A stretch of DNA of 6,015 nucleotides from Clostridia bacterium (GCA_017538005.1 JAFYJR010000088.1:1-6015), one strand, 5' to 3'. Counted from the stretch's first letter, positions 1 through 5,456 are shown. The notes: a model not told the origin generated them from the sequence alone. Numbers and translations: made by a program.

Positions 1-820
1 CGAAGACTTTGTCGTCGCCCGATGTGAATTTGAGGGCGTCTTTCGCGCCCGTCATCGGCGATTCCGCGACGACAAAGCAGTTGTATTTGTCTATGACATC
101 TTTTCTGAATTCCTTAAGGTATTTCATGAGGTTCGGGCCCTTGTTGTAGTGCTCTATGCCGCAGGCAATGGGAATCGGAAAACCGTTCGGGAAATCAGGG
201 TCCTTTGAGATGAATGTAATTACATCTTCACGGAAGCCGTCCACGCCCATATCGAGCCAGAAGCGCATGATGTCCTTTACTTCCTCACGCACTTTCGGGT
301 TGTCCATATTGAGGTCCGGCTGGCCCTTTGCGAAGGCGTGCATGTAATACTGGTCGCGCTCCGGGACATATTCCCACGCGCCGCCTTCAAAGAGGGACAG
401 CCAGTTGTTCGGCGGGCCGCCGTTCTTGCCGTCTTTCCAGATGTAGTAGTCGCTGTACGGGTTGTCTTTTGACTTTCTGCTCTCTTTGAACCAGTAGTGT
501 TCGGAGGAGGTGTGATTCACAACAAGGTCCATTATTACCTTCATGTTGCGCTTATGAGCCTCTTCCACTATTGTTCTGAAGAGGTCTAAATCGCCGAAGT
601 CAGGATGTATGTCCTTGTAGTCGGAGACGTCGTAGCCCCAGTCCGCGTTGGGAGAAGGGTAGATGGGCGAGAACCAGATGGCGTTCACGCCGAGACTCTT
701 TATGTAGTCGAGTTTTTCGAGTACGCCGAGCAGGTCGCCCTGTCCGTCGCCGTTGCCGTCTTTGAACGAGCGGCACCATATCTGATAGACAACGAGGTCT
801 TTGTACCATGTATTGTTCAT
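1..820 (-). CDS. GH13 alpha-glucosidase (oligo-1,6-glucosidase type), N-terminal part
   Basis: Start codon ATG at 820-818 on the minus strand; 273 codons are visible without a stop and the frame runs off the left edge. The family hydrolyses alpha-glucosidic bonds of short oligosaccharides, usually in the cytoplasm, and no signal peptide is seen. Visible GH13 landmarks, by residue: the metal-binding loop DGNGDGQGD (21-29), the GYDVSDY substrate loop (62-68), region I DLVVNH (98-103), QPDLN (167-171), region II GFREDV (195-200) with nucleophile Asp199, and acid/base Glu253 in VVAES. QPDLN is the form linked to alpha-1,6-acting members of this subfamily (GH13_31), so an isomaltose/isomaltulose/dextrin-type substrate is likely, but trehalose-6-phosphate hydrolases and sucrose isomerases are relatives and cannot be excluded. 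The transition-state Asp and the C-terminal beta domain lie outside the window. Oddity: Glu198 stands where most relatives have Met (GFRMDV). A ribosome binding site AAAGGAAG lies 6 nt before the start. Confidence 0.95.
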   Translation of the reverse strand, partial: MNNTWYKDLVVYQIWCRSFKDGNGDGQGDLLGVLEKLDYIKSLGVNAIWFSPIYPSPNADWGYDVSDYKDIHPDFGDLDLFRTIVEEAHKRNMKVIMDLVVNHTSSEHYWFKESRKSKDNPYSDYYIWKDGKNGGPPNNWLSLFEGGAWEYVPERDQYYMHAFAKGQPDLNMDNPKVREEVKDIMRFWLDMGVDGFREDVITFISKDPDFPNGFPIPIACGIEHYNKGPNLMKYLKEFRKDVIDKYNCFVVAESPMTGAKDALKFTSGDDKVF

Positions 821-842
821 AACACTCTTCCTTTCTGTGTAC

Positions 843-851
843 ATTATAACA
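843..851 (-). promoter_or_regulatory. Extended -10 promoter of the GH13 gene
   Basis: On the minus strand the sequence reads TGTTATAAT, a perfect -10 hexamer with the TG extension. No good -35 is present at 17 bp (GACGAT), which suits an extended -10 promoter. Predicted transcription start is near 836, giving a leader of about 16 nt that contains the AAAGGAAG ribosome binding site. The position relative to the gene start is convincing; activity is inferred. Confidence 0.65.
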
Positions 852-858
852 CAATCTG

Positions 859-867
859 TGATATAAT
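859..867 (+). promoter_or_regulatory. Extended -10 promoter of the phosphodiesterase gene
   Basis: TGATATAAT is a perfect -10 (862-867) with a TG extension. The best -35 is TGTACA at 838-843 with an 18-bp spacer, a weak match. Predicted start is near 874, about 22 nt before the ATG at 896, leaving room for the GAGGTG ribosome binding site at 886-891. Confidence 0.65.
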
Positions 868-895
868 CGTCTCATCAAAAATTGTGAGGTGTCTT

Positions 896-1603
896 ATGGA
901 AATATGGGCACACAGAGGATGCAGTTTCAGGCATCCCGAGAATACTCTGGAATCCTTCGAGGCCGCGGCGAAGCTTGAAGGACTGACCGGTATAGAGCTT
1001 GATGTACAGCTCGCAAAGGACGGCGAAATAGTTGTCATTCACGATGAAAAACTGGATCGTACGACGACTATGGTCGGATATGTAAAGGATTGGGCCTTTA
1101 CAGACTACGAGAAGTATACGAAAATCCCGAGCCTCGAACAGGTCTTGACTTTGTTGAAACCCTATATGGACAAGGGCCTGATGCTCAATATTGAACTTAA
1201 GAATTCCGAGATAAGATACGAGGGCATGGAACAGAAAGTGATGGACATGGTACATCGCTTCGGTATCGCAGATAAGGTTATTTATTCCTCATTTAATTCG
1301 GACTCAACAAAACTCATCAAGGAGACGGATCCCTCAACCAATGTCGCCTGTCTCGCGAACGACATCCTCGACTGTATGAACGACTGTAACTTCAAAGTTC
1401 ACGGCGACGCGGTCCATCCGTTCATCCGCATGGTAAATCTCCCGAAGTTTGCCCTTGAGGACATAAAAGTCAGGGTCTGGACAAAGGATCCGCTCTATCC
1501 CCGCGAATATTTTATGATTCATCACGATCTGAGAAAGCTCGAAAGCAAAGGTATTGACGGCATTTTCCTGAACAATCCGGAGGATTATCTGGGTAAATTT
1601 TAA
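896..1603 (+). CDS. Glycerophosphodiester phosphodiesterase, cytoplasmic
   Basis: This 235-residue protein of the GDPD family (TIM barrel) hydrolyses glycerophosphodiesters to glycerol-3-phosphate and an alcohol, recycling phospholipid breakdown products. Family motifs by residue: HRG (6-8), PENTLESF (14-21), the metal-site IELDV (33-37) with Glu34 and Asp36, IHD (48-50) with the second catalytic His49, NIELK (98-102) with Glu100, SSFN (131-134), VWT (194-196) and GIDGIFLNNPE (219-229). No signal peptide or membrane segment is seen, so it resembles cytosolic UgpQ rather than periplasmic GlpQ. The frame is open upstream to 605, but the start is set at 896 because family similarity begins there (MEIWAHRG) and GAGGTG lies 4 nt before it. 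The upstream extension is antisense to the GH13 gene. It is transcribed divergently from that gene. The exact substrate is unknown. Confidence 0.93.
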   Translation: MEIWAHRGCSFRHPENTLESFEAAAKLEGLTGIELDVQLAKDGEIVVIHDEKLDRTTTMVGYVKDWAFTDYEKYTKIPSLEQVLTLLKPYMDKGLMLNIELKNSEIRYEGMEQKVMDMVHRFGIADKVIYSSFNSDSTKLIKETDPSTNVACLANDILDCMNDCNFKVHGDAVHPFIRMVNLPKFALEDIKVRVWTKDPLYPREYFMIHHDLRKLESKGIDGIFLNNPEDYLGKF

Positions 1604-1668
1604 ACAGCGATAAAAAAATGCTTGCAATTTAATATACTTTATGATAAATTAATTTTCGCTGTATTTTT
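1604..1668 (+). terminator. Long-loop inverted repeat followed by T5, possible terminator
   Basis: ACAGCGA (1604-1610), directly after the phosphodiesterase stop, is complementary to TCGCTGT (1656-1662). A bulged extension AAA/TTT (1612-1614 with 1653-1655) lengthens the stem, and ATTTTT follows at 1663-1668. The roughly 38-nt loop contains an inner AATTTA/TAAATT pairing and the candidate rpmB promoter. It could end the upstream transcript, but the stem is short for such a loop. Confidence 0.35.
1622..1650 (+). promoter_or_regulatory. Candidate rpmB promoter
   Basis: TTGCAA (1622-1627) and TAAATT (1645-1650) are 17 bp apart; each matches four of six consensus bases. The predicted start is near 1657, giving a leader of about 50 nt before rpmB. 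Other hexamers nearby (TATACT at 1633, TATGAT at 1640) lack a -35 at a usable distance. The very AT-rich stretch supports a promoter, but the exact boxes are uncertain. Confidence 0.4.
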
Positions 1669-1669
1669 A

Positions 1670-1682
1670 GTGGCGTAGCCAC
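1670..1682 (+). other. Small hairpin in the rpmB leader
   Basis: GTGGC-GTA-GCCAC can form a 5-bp stem with a 3-nt loop, 10 nt upstream of the AAGGAGGT ribosome binding site of rpmB. It is followed by no T-run, so it is not a terminator. A role in leader stability or feedback control is possible but not shown. Confidence 0.3.
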
Positions 1683-1708
1683 AATTGTTGATAAGGAGGT
1701 GCCGAACA

Positions 1709-1894
1709 ATGGCAAAATGCGAGTACTGCGGTAAAGACGTTTCTTTCGGCATTAAGGTTTCCCACTCACACAGACGTTCAAACAGAACATGGAAGCCCAA
1801 CGTAAAAAGAGTTAAAGCTATAGTTGACGGTTCTCCGAAGAGAGTATACGTTTGCACACGCTGCCTTCGTTCCGGTAAGGTTCAGCGCGCTTAA
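1709..1894 (+). CDS. rpmB: 50S ribosomal protein L28
   Basis: A 61-residue basic protein starting MAKCEYCGKD, matching the L28 family over its whole length. It binds 23S rRNA in the large subunit. Two CxxC pairs (Cys4/Cys7 and Cys49/Cys52) form a zinc ribbon, so this is the zinc-binding (C+) form; many bacteria also carry a cysteine-free copy used under zinc limitation, which is not in this window. Other family features are SHSHRRSNRTWKPN (18-31) and the C-terminal CLRSGKV (52-58). The frame is open upstream to 1685, but ATG at 1709 is chosen because AAGGAGGT (1693-1700) lies 8 nt before it and the family begins with MAK/MSR. It stands alone between the phosphodiesterase gene and tRNA-Gln, with a terminator 15 nt after the stop. 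Confidence 0.98.
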   Translation: MAKCEYCGKDVSFGIKVSHSHRRSNRTWKPNVKRVKAIVDGSPKRVYVCTRCLRSGKVQRA

Positions 1895-1909
1895 AGTTTT
1901 GACAAAACG

Positions 1910-1932
1910 GGAGCTACACTGTAGCTCCTTTT
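1910..1932 (+). terminator. Terminator after rpmB
   Basis: GGAGCTAC (1910-1917) pairs perfectly with GTAGCTCC (1921-1928) around a 3-nt loop, followed by TTTT. The T-run is short and the tRNA begins 5 nt later with no evident promoter of its own. Termination may therefore be partial, with tRNA-Gln made from read-through, or the hairpin may mark a processing site. Confidence 0.65.
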
Positions 1933-1937
1933 CATAC

Positions 1938-2011
1938 AGCGGAATAGTGTAACGGTAACACGACTGACTCTGACTCAGTTATTTGGGGTTCGAATCCCTA
2001 TTCCGCTGCCA
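1938..2011 (+). tRNA. tRNA-Gln, anticodon CTG
   Basis: A full cloverleaf can be drawn. The acceptor stem is AGCGGAA (1938-1944) with TTCCGCT (2001-2007), discriminator G2008, and CCA encoded at 2009-2011. The D stem is GTGT/ACAC (1947-1950, 1958-1961) with GG at 1954-1955. The anticodon stem is ACTGA/TCAGT (1963-1967, 1975-1979) with loop CTCTGAC, so positions 34-36 are CTG (1970-1972), which reads codon CAG. The T arm has loop TTCGAAT (1989-1995) with a G-T pair in the stem. The variable loop is only 4 nt. The G discriminator fits glutamine. It probably shares the rpmB transcript and is closed by the strong terminator that begins 3 nt later. Confidence 0.97.
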
Positions 2012-2013
2012 GG

Positions 2014-2042
2014 AAAAACCGAGGCATCTGCCTCGGTTTTTT
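2014..2042 (+). terminator. Strong intrinsic terminator after tRNA-Gln
   Basis: CCGAGGC (2019-2025) pairs with GCCTCGG (2030-2036) around an ATCT tetraloop, followed by six T (2037-2042). A run of five A (2014-2018) before the stem makes it symmetric, so it could work in both directions. It isolates the rpmB-tRNA unit from recA. Confidence 0.92.
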
Positions 2043-2103
2043 CATGTTTTATGACCGTTCGTCCCAAAAATCGTACCACTCGTAGTTAATTGCGAAAAAA
2101 TGA

Positions 2104-2132
2104 TTGATTTTCGGGAACGGGGAGTATATAAT
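2104..2132 (+). promoter_or_regulatory. recA promoter
   Basis: TTGATT (2104-2109, four of six) and a perfect TATAAT (2127-2132) are separated by exactly 17 bp. Transcription would start near 2139, leaving a leader of about 55 nt that contains an SOS-like inverted repeat and the ACGGAGGT ribosome binding site (2179-2186), 7 nt before the recA ATG. The rest of the 2043-2193 gap holds an imperfect dyad (2055-2120) but no gene. Confidence 0.8.
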
Positions 2133-2142
2133 GTAACCAAAC

Positions 2143-2165
2143 CGAACATTTGTGTTTAATGTTCG
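2143..2165 (+). promoter_or_regulatory. SOS-like inverted repeat in the recA leader
   Basis: CGAACATT (2143-2150) and AATGTTCG (2158-2165) are perfect 8-bp inverted arms around a 7-nt centre. Each arm contains the CGAAC/GTTCG half-site of the Gram-positive LexA (DinR) box, whose canonical form has only 4 bp between GAAC and GTTC; here there are 13. It begins 4-5 bp after the predicted start of transcription. It could be a spaced or degenerate LexA site, two single half-sites, or an RNA hairpin in the recA leader. SOS control of recA makes a LexA role attractive but the spacing is wrong for the known site. Confidence 0.5.
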
Positions 2166-2193
2166 CCTTACGACTTTAACGGAGGTTTGACTC

Positions 2194-3330
2194 ATGGCAG
2201 ACAAAAATAAAGCTCTGGAAACCGCTATTGCGCAGATAGAAAGACAGTACGGCAAAGGCGCCATCATGCGTCTCGGCCAGAACGCCAATCTTAACGTTGA
2301 GGCTATCTCGACCGGTTCTTTTACTCTTGACGTTGCTACGGGCATCGGAGGTCTTCCCCGCGGCCGTATTATTGAGATTTACGGTCCCGAGTCCTCAGGT
2401 AAGACTACTCTCGCTCTTCACGCCGTTGCCGAGGCACAGAAGGCAGGCGGCGAGGCCGCGTTCATAGACGCCGAGCACGCGCTTGATCCCGTTTATGCCG
2501 CAAATCTCGGTGTTGATGTTGATTCCCTTCTTGTGGCTCAGCCGGACAACGGCGAACAGGCGCTTGAGATTGCCGAGTCACTTGTACGCTCCGGCGCCAT
2601 CGACATTCTTGTCGTTGACTCCGTCGCCGCTCTTGTTCCCCGCGCAGAGATAGAAGGCGAGATGGGCGACTCCCATGTCGGCCTCCACGCCCGCCTTATG
2701 TCTCAGGCTTTAAGAAAACTCGCCGGAGCGGTCTCTAAGTCAAACTGTATCATTATCTTTATAAACCAGCTCCGTGAAAAAGTCGGAGTTATGTACGGAA
2801 ATCCCGAGGTTACCACCGGCGGACGCGCTCTGAAGTTCTACGCCTCCATGCGTATTGACGTCAGAAAGATTGAACAGCTCAAAGCCCCCGGTAACGAGTT
2901 CATAGGCTCCAGAACAAGAGCCAAGATAGTAAAGAACAAGGTCGCTCCTCCGTTCAAGGAAGCGGAGTTTGACATTATCTACGGACGCGGTATCTCCAAA
3001 GAGGGCGAAATCCTTGACGCTGCCGTTTCTCTTGATATTATTCATAAATCCGGCGCCTGGTTCTCATACGGTGATCAGCGCCTCGGACAGGGCAGGGAAA
3101 ATGTCAAGGAATACATGCTTCAGAACCCCGAGTTTATGGCCGAGGTTGAGCAGAAAGTACGCGATCATATCTCCGAACTCGCAAATCAGATGAAGGCTTC
3201 CTATAAAGGCGGTCAGATGCACGAAACACCTGTAGCTGCGGCTCCTGCGCCGGAAGCTCCTGCTCCCGAAGCGGCACCGGTATCGGCCGCTTCCGCGAAA
3301 GCAAAACTTGATATAACGGTGGACGACTGA
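2194..3330 (+). CDS. recA: Recombinase RecA
   Basis: This 378-residue RecA is full length. In an ATP-dependent filament on single-stranded DNA it carries out homologous pairing and strand exchange, and stimulates LexA self-cleavage in the SOS response. Landmarks by residue: N-terminal helix with the EAIST and LD-ATGIGGLPRGR region (36-58), Walker A GPESSGKTT (64-72), Walker B ILVVDSVAALVP (138-149) with Asp142, DNA-binding loop L1 around EGEMGDSHVG (154-163), NQLREK (191-196), loop L2 with GNPEVTTGGRALKFY (202-216), and the C-terminal domain to about 335. The tail is a Pro/Ala/Glu-rich linker (about 348-366) ending in an acidic stretch DITVDD, the kind of tail that tempers filament formation in other RecA proteins. 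No residue known to be essential is missing. The start is supported by ACGGAGGT 7 nt upstream. recX follows after one base, so the pair is likely cotranscribed and coupled. Confidence 0.99.
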   Translation: MADKNKALETAIAQIERQYGKGAIMRLGQNANLNVEAISTGSFTLDVATGIGGLPRGRIIEIYGPESSGKTTLALHAVAEAQKAGGEAAFIDAEHALDPVYAANLGVDVDSLLVAQPDNGEQALEIAESLVRSGAIDILVVDSVAALVPRAEIEGEMGDSHVGLHARLMSQALRKLAGAVSKSNCIIIFINQLREKVGVMYGNPEVTTGGRALKFYASMRIDVRKIEQLKAPGNEFIGSRTRAKIVKNKVAPPFKEAEFDIIYGRGISKEGEILDAAVSLDIIHKSGAWFSYGDQRLGQGRENVKEYMLQNPEFMAEVEQKVRDHISELANQMKASYKGGQMHETPVAAAPAPEAPAPEAAPVSAASAKAKLDITVDD

Positions 3331-3331
3331 G

Positions 3332-3973
3332 ATGCTCCTTACAATGTCTCACGGCAAAGGAAACAAGGTTCATCTTTTCATTGACGGTGAGTACAGAATA
3401 ACCACTACAGAACGCGTATGGTACGACTCGCCGTTTTCGGACAATACCGAGATTGACGAGCAGGAGTGGATACAGTTCTGCGACACCATAAACTTTGAGA
3501 AGATGTACGAGCGCGCCCTTGGCCTGCTCGAACTTCGTGACCATTCGCAACGGGAAATTCTGAACAAACTTGTGACGAAGTTCGGCATGGACAAGAAAGA
3601 ACAGGCGCGCCTTGTTCTTGACAAACTTGCCGAAAACGGTCTGCTCGACGATGAGCATTTTGCTCGTGTCTACGCCGAAGAACTTATAAGAAAAAAGCAC
3701 GTAAGCCCAAGGGGCTTGCGTGCCGCTTTGTCTGCAAAAGGTGTGGAACGCAGCATTATTGATATTGTCCTTGAAGATGTTTCACCTGATCCGGTGGAAC
3801 AGATTAACGCTCTTCTGGATACAAAGTTTCGTAATGTGAATCTCCTTGATGAAAAGGAATGTGACAAAGTCATAACTTTCCTCTACAGGCAGAGGTTCGT
3901 TTTAAACGACATAAAAACGGTCATAGGGGAGCGTCAGAAACAGCTCCGTATAGACCTTTTGGAAAAAATGTAG
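3332..3973 (+). CDS. recX: Regulatory protein RecX
   Basis: This 213-residue protein is of typical RecX length. RecX proteins are built from tandem three-helix repeats that sit in the groove of the RecA filament and modulate its growth and activity. The N-terminal stretch (about 11-31, NKVHLFIDGEY) matches the beta-strand region seen in Gram-positive RecX. The helical repeats begin near RALGLLELRDHSQREI (61-76). The diagnostic motif is LAENGLLDDEHFARVYAEEL (99-118), followed by SPRGLRAALSAKGV (125-138) and a third repeat from about 153. The gene starts one base after the recA stop (TGA-G-ATG), arguing for translational coupling. A GGTGGA stretch inside the recA end lies about 10 nt before the start. 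A second ATG at 3344 is possible but would cut into the conserved N-terminus and has a poorer ribosome binding site. Confidence 0.95.
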   Translation: MLLTMSHGKGNKVHLFIDGEYRITTTERVWYDSPFSDNTEIDEQEWIQFCDTINFEKMYERALGLLELRDHSQREILNKLVTKFGMDKKEQARLVLDKLAENGLLDDEHFARVYAEELIRKKHVSPRGLRAALSAKGVERSIIDIVLEDVSPDPVEQINALLDTKFRNVNLLDEKECDKVITFLYRQRFVLNDIKTVIGERQKQLRIDLLEKM

Positions 3974-3998
3974 AAATTCGCCATCTATTTTCTACATT
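3967..3998 (+). other. Hairpin across the recX stop codon
   Basis: AATGTAGAAA (3967-3976) and TTTCTACATT (3989-3998) form a perfect 10-bp inverted repeat with a 12-nt loop. The 5' arm includes the last recX codons and the TAG stop. No T-run follows (GAGAGGGGCCC comes next), so it is not a classic terminator; it may protect the recX 3' end or serve as a binding site. Confidence 0.45.
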
Positions 3999-4014
3999 GA
4001 GAGGGGCCCTCGTG

Positions 4015-4067
4015 CCTTGCAAATGCTATCTTGTTAAGTTAAAATATTTTCAGATACATTTGCAAGG
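4015..4067 (+). promoter_or_regulatory. Long hairpin reaching into the pgi ribosome binding site
   Basis: CCTTGCAAATG (4015-4025) is perfectly complementary to CATTTGCAAGG (4057-4067). After a single bulged C4026, TATCT (4027-4031) pairs with AGATA (4052-4056), giving 16 bp around a 20-nt AT-rich loop. The 3' arm overlaps the first part of the pgi ribosome binding site (AAGGGAG, 4064-4070). In an mRNA carrying both arms the helix would abut or mask the site used by the TTG start at 4080. The pairing is seen directly; the control role is inferred. Confidence 0.6.
4018..4045 (+). promoter_or_regulatory. Candidate internal pgi promoter
   Basis: TTGCAA (4018-4023, four of six) and TAAAAT (4040-4045, five of six) are 16 bp apart. 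The predicted start is near 4052, at the base of the 3' arm of the long inverted repeat. Such a transcript would lack the 5' arm, so the pgi ribosome binding site would be open. The boxes are moderate and no experiment is available. Confidence 0.4.
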
Positions 4068-4079
4068 GAGTGAATTAAA

Positions 4080-5420
4080 TTGCCACTCAGACTCTACGAC
4101 AATTACCTTAAAAGTTTCATAACAGACGAAGAAATCCGGGGTATGCAGGCCGAGGTTACGGCCGCGCATGAACTCTTGCATTCAGGCAAGGGCCCCGGAA
4201 ATGATTTTATCGGTTGGGTAAATCTTCCTGTTGATTACGACAAGGAGGAGTTTGCCCGTATAAAGGTCGCCGCCGAGAAGATTAAGAAGAATTCCGAAGT
4301 ACTGATTGTTATAGGCATCGGCGGTTCATATCTCGGTGCCCGCGCGGCCATAGAGTTTTGCAAATCCCAGAACTACAACCTTCTCTGTAAGGATACCCCG
4401 CAGATTTTCTTTGCGGGCAACACCATAAGTTCCACTGCTTTAAACGAAGTCATCGATCTTGTTGACGGCAAGGACTTTTCCGTAAATGTCATCTCAAAGT
4501 CGGGAACCACCACGGAGCCCGCCATAGCTTTCCGTGTCTTCCGTGAACTTGTCGTTGAAAAGTACGGTGAAGATGGCGCGAAGGATCACATTTTCGTCAC
4601 CACTGATAAAGCCCGCGGTACTTTGAAAGCCCTCGCCGACGAGGTCGGATACGAGACTTTCGTAGTACCTGATGATGTCGGCGGAAGATATTCCGTACTT
4701 ACCGCTGTAGGCCTTCTGCCTATAGCCGTTGCGGGTATAGATATTGACGCCCTTATGAAAGGCGCGCAGGATGCCCGCGAAGCTTTCCGAAATCCGTCTA
4801 TAGACGGGAACGACTGCTATAAGTACGCGGCCATCCGAAATGTACTTGCCCGCAAGGGAAAGACCGTTGAGATGATGGTCTCATACGAGCCCTCATACAC
4901 CATGATGAACGAGTGGTTCAAGCAGCTTTACGGCGAGTCCGAAGGTAAGGACGGCAAGGGACTTTTCCCGGCATCTGCCATCTTTTCCACTGACCTTCAC
5001 TCGCTCGGTCAGTATATTCAGGACGGTCAGCGAATGCTCTTTGAGACCGTCGTAACTTTCAGGAAACCAAGCCGTGAATATGTCATAAAGGAAGACGCGG
5101 CAAATGTTGACGGATTGAACTTCCTCGCCGGCCGCGGTGTATCGTTTGTCAACCGCAAGGCCTTTGAAGGCACCGTACTTGCGCACAATGACGGCGGCGT
5201 TCCGAACATAGTTCTTGAGGCGGAGACCATGAACGAGTACGAACTCGGCTACATGATTTACTTCTTCGAAAAGGCCTGTGCCATCTCCGGTTACATCCTC
5301 GGGGTAAATCCTTTCGATCAGCCGGGCGTTGAGAGCTACAAGAAGAATATGTTCGCCCTGCTCGGCAAACCGGGCTATGAGAGCGAAAAAGAGGCTCTCG
5401 AAAAGAGACTTGGACTTTAA
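4080..5420 (+). CDS. pgi: Glucose-6-phosphate isomerase
   Basis: This 446-residue protein interconverts glucose-6-phosphate and fructose-6-phosphate in the cytoplasm, linking glucose entry, glycolysis and gluconeogenesis. The length is that of the compact Bacillus-type enzyme (about 450) rather than the 550-residue enterobacterial form. Landmarks by residue: GIGGSYLGA (79-87), the phosphate-binding SKSGTTTEP (139-147), PGI signature DVGGRYSVLTAVGLLP (199-214), catalytic Glu286 in YGESEGK, His307 in LHSLGQ, and the C-terminal signature NPFDQPGVESYK (410-421) with Lys421. The start is TTG at 4080. It is chosen because family similarity begins immediately after it (the next in-frame Met is residue 22), and AAGGGAG lies 9 nt upstream. 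The rare start codon together with the hairpin ending in the ribosome binding site suggests that translation initiation is held down. The P-loop gene follows 36 nt after the stop without a terminator, so they probably share an mRNA. Confidence 0.98.
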   Translation: MPLRLYDNYLKSFITDEEIRGMQAEVTAAHELLHSGKGPGNDFIGWVNLPVDYDKEEFARIKVAAEKIKKNSEVLIVIGIGGSYLGARAAIEFCKSQNYNLLCKDTPQIFFAGNTISSTALNEVIDLVDGKDFSVNVISKSGTTTEPAIAFRVFRELVVEKYGEDGAKDHIFVTTDKARGTLKALADEVGYETFVVPDDVGGRYSVLTAVGLLPIAVAGIDIDALMKGAQDAREAFRNPSIDGNDCYKYAAIRNVLARKGKTVEMMVSYEPSYTMMNEWFKQLYGESEGKDGKGLFPASAIFSTDLHSLGQYIQDGQRMLFETVVTFRKPSREYVIKEDAANVDGLNFLAGRGVSFVNRKAFEGTVLAHNDGGVPNIVLEAETMNEYELGYMIYFFEKACAISGYILGVNPFDQPGVESYKKNMFALLGKPGYESEKEALEKRLGL

Positions 5421-5456
5421 CGAAATTCAAATATATTTTCAGGGAGGTCGATACAC

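Larger units (their letters stand above)
843..867. promoter_or_regulatory. 25-bp dyad joining two divergent -10 boxes
   Basis: ATTATA-a-CACA-atc-TGTG-a-TATAAT is symmetric in 20 of 25 positions. Its outer arms are the -10 hexamers of the divergent GH13 and phosphodiesterase promoters. The TGnTATAAT form of both promoters explains the outer arms and part of the inner CACA/TGTG symmetry, so an operator role is only possible. Because each promoter's upstream contact region lies on the other promoter, RNA polymerase binding to the two is likely mutually exclusive. Confidence 0.5.

Noticed and set aside
605..895. N-terminal extension of the phosphodiesterase frame by 97 codons
   Set aside because: It is antisense to the clearly coding GH13 gene, family similarity begins at 896, and a ribosome binding site and promoter sit just before 896.
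1899..1904. Perfect TTGACA as -35 of a tRNA-Gln promoter
   Set aside because: No -10-like hexamer lies 15-19 bp downstream; that position is taken by the terminator stem (TAGCTC).
2049..2345. Minus-strand open frame across the recA leader
   Set aside because: It overlaps the start of recA and its promoter, has no credible ribosome binding site and resembles no known protein.
3134..3700. 188-codon minus-strand open frame opposite recA and recX
   Set aside because: It is the antisense shadow of two well-supported genes, with no recognisable domain.
4001..4011. GAGGGGCCCTC as a terminator hairpin after recX
   Set aside because: Only one base would remain for the loop and no T-run follows, so it cannot form a normal terminator stem-loop.
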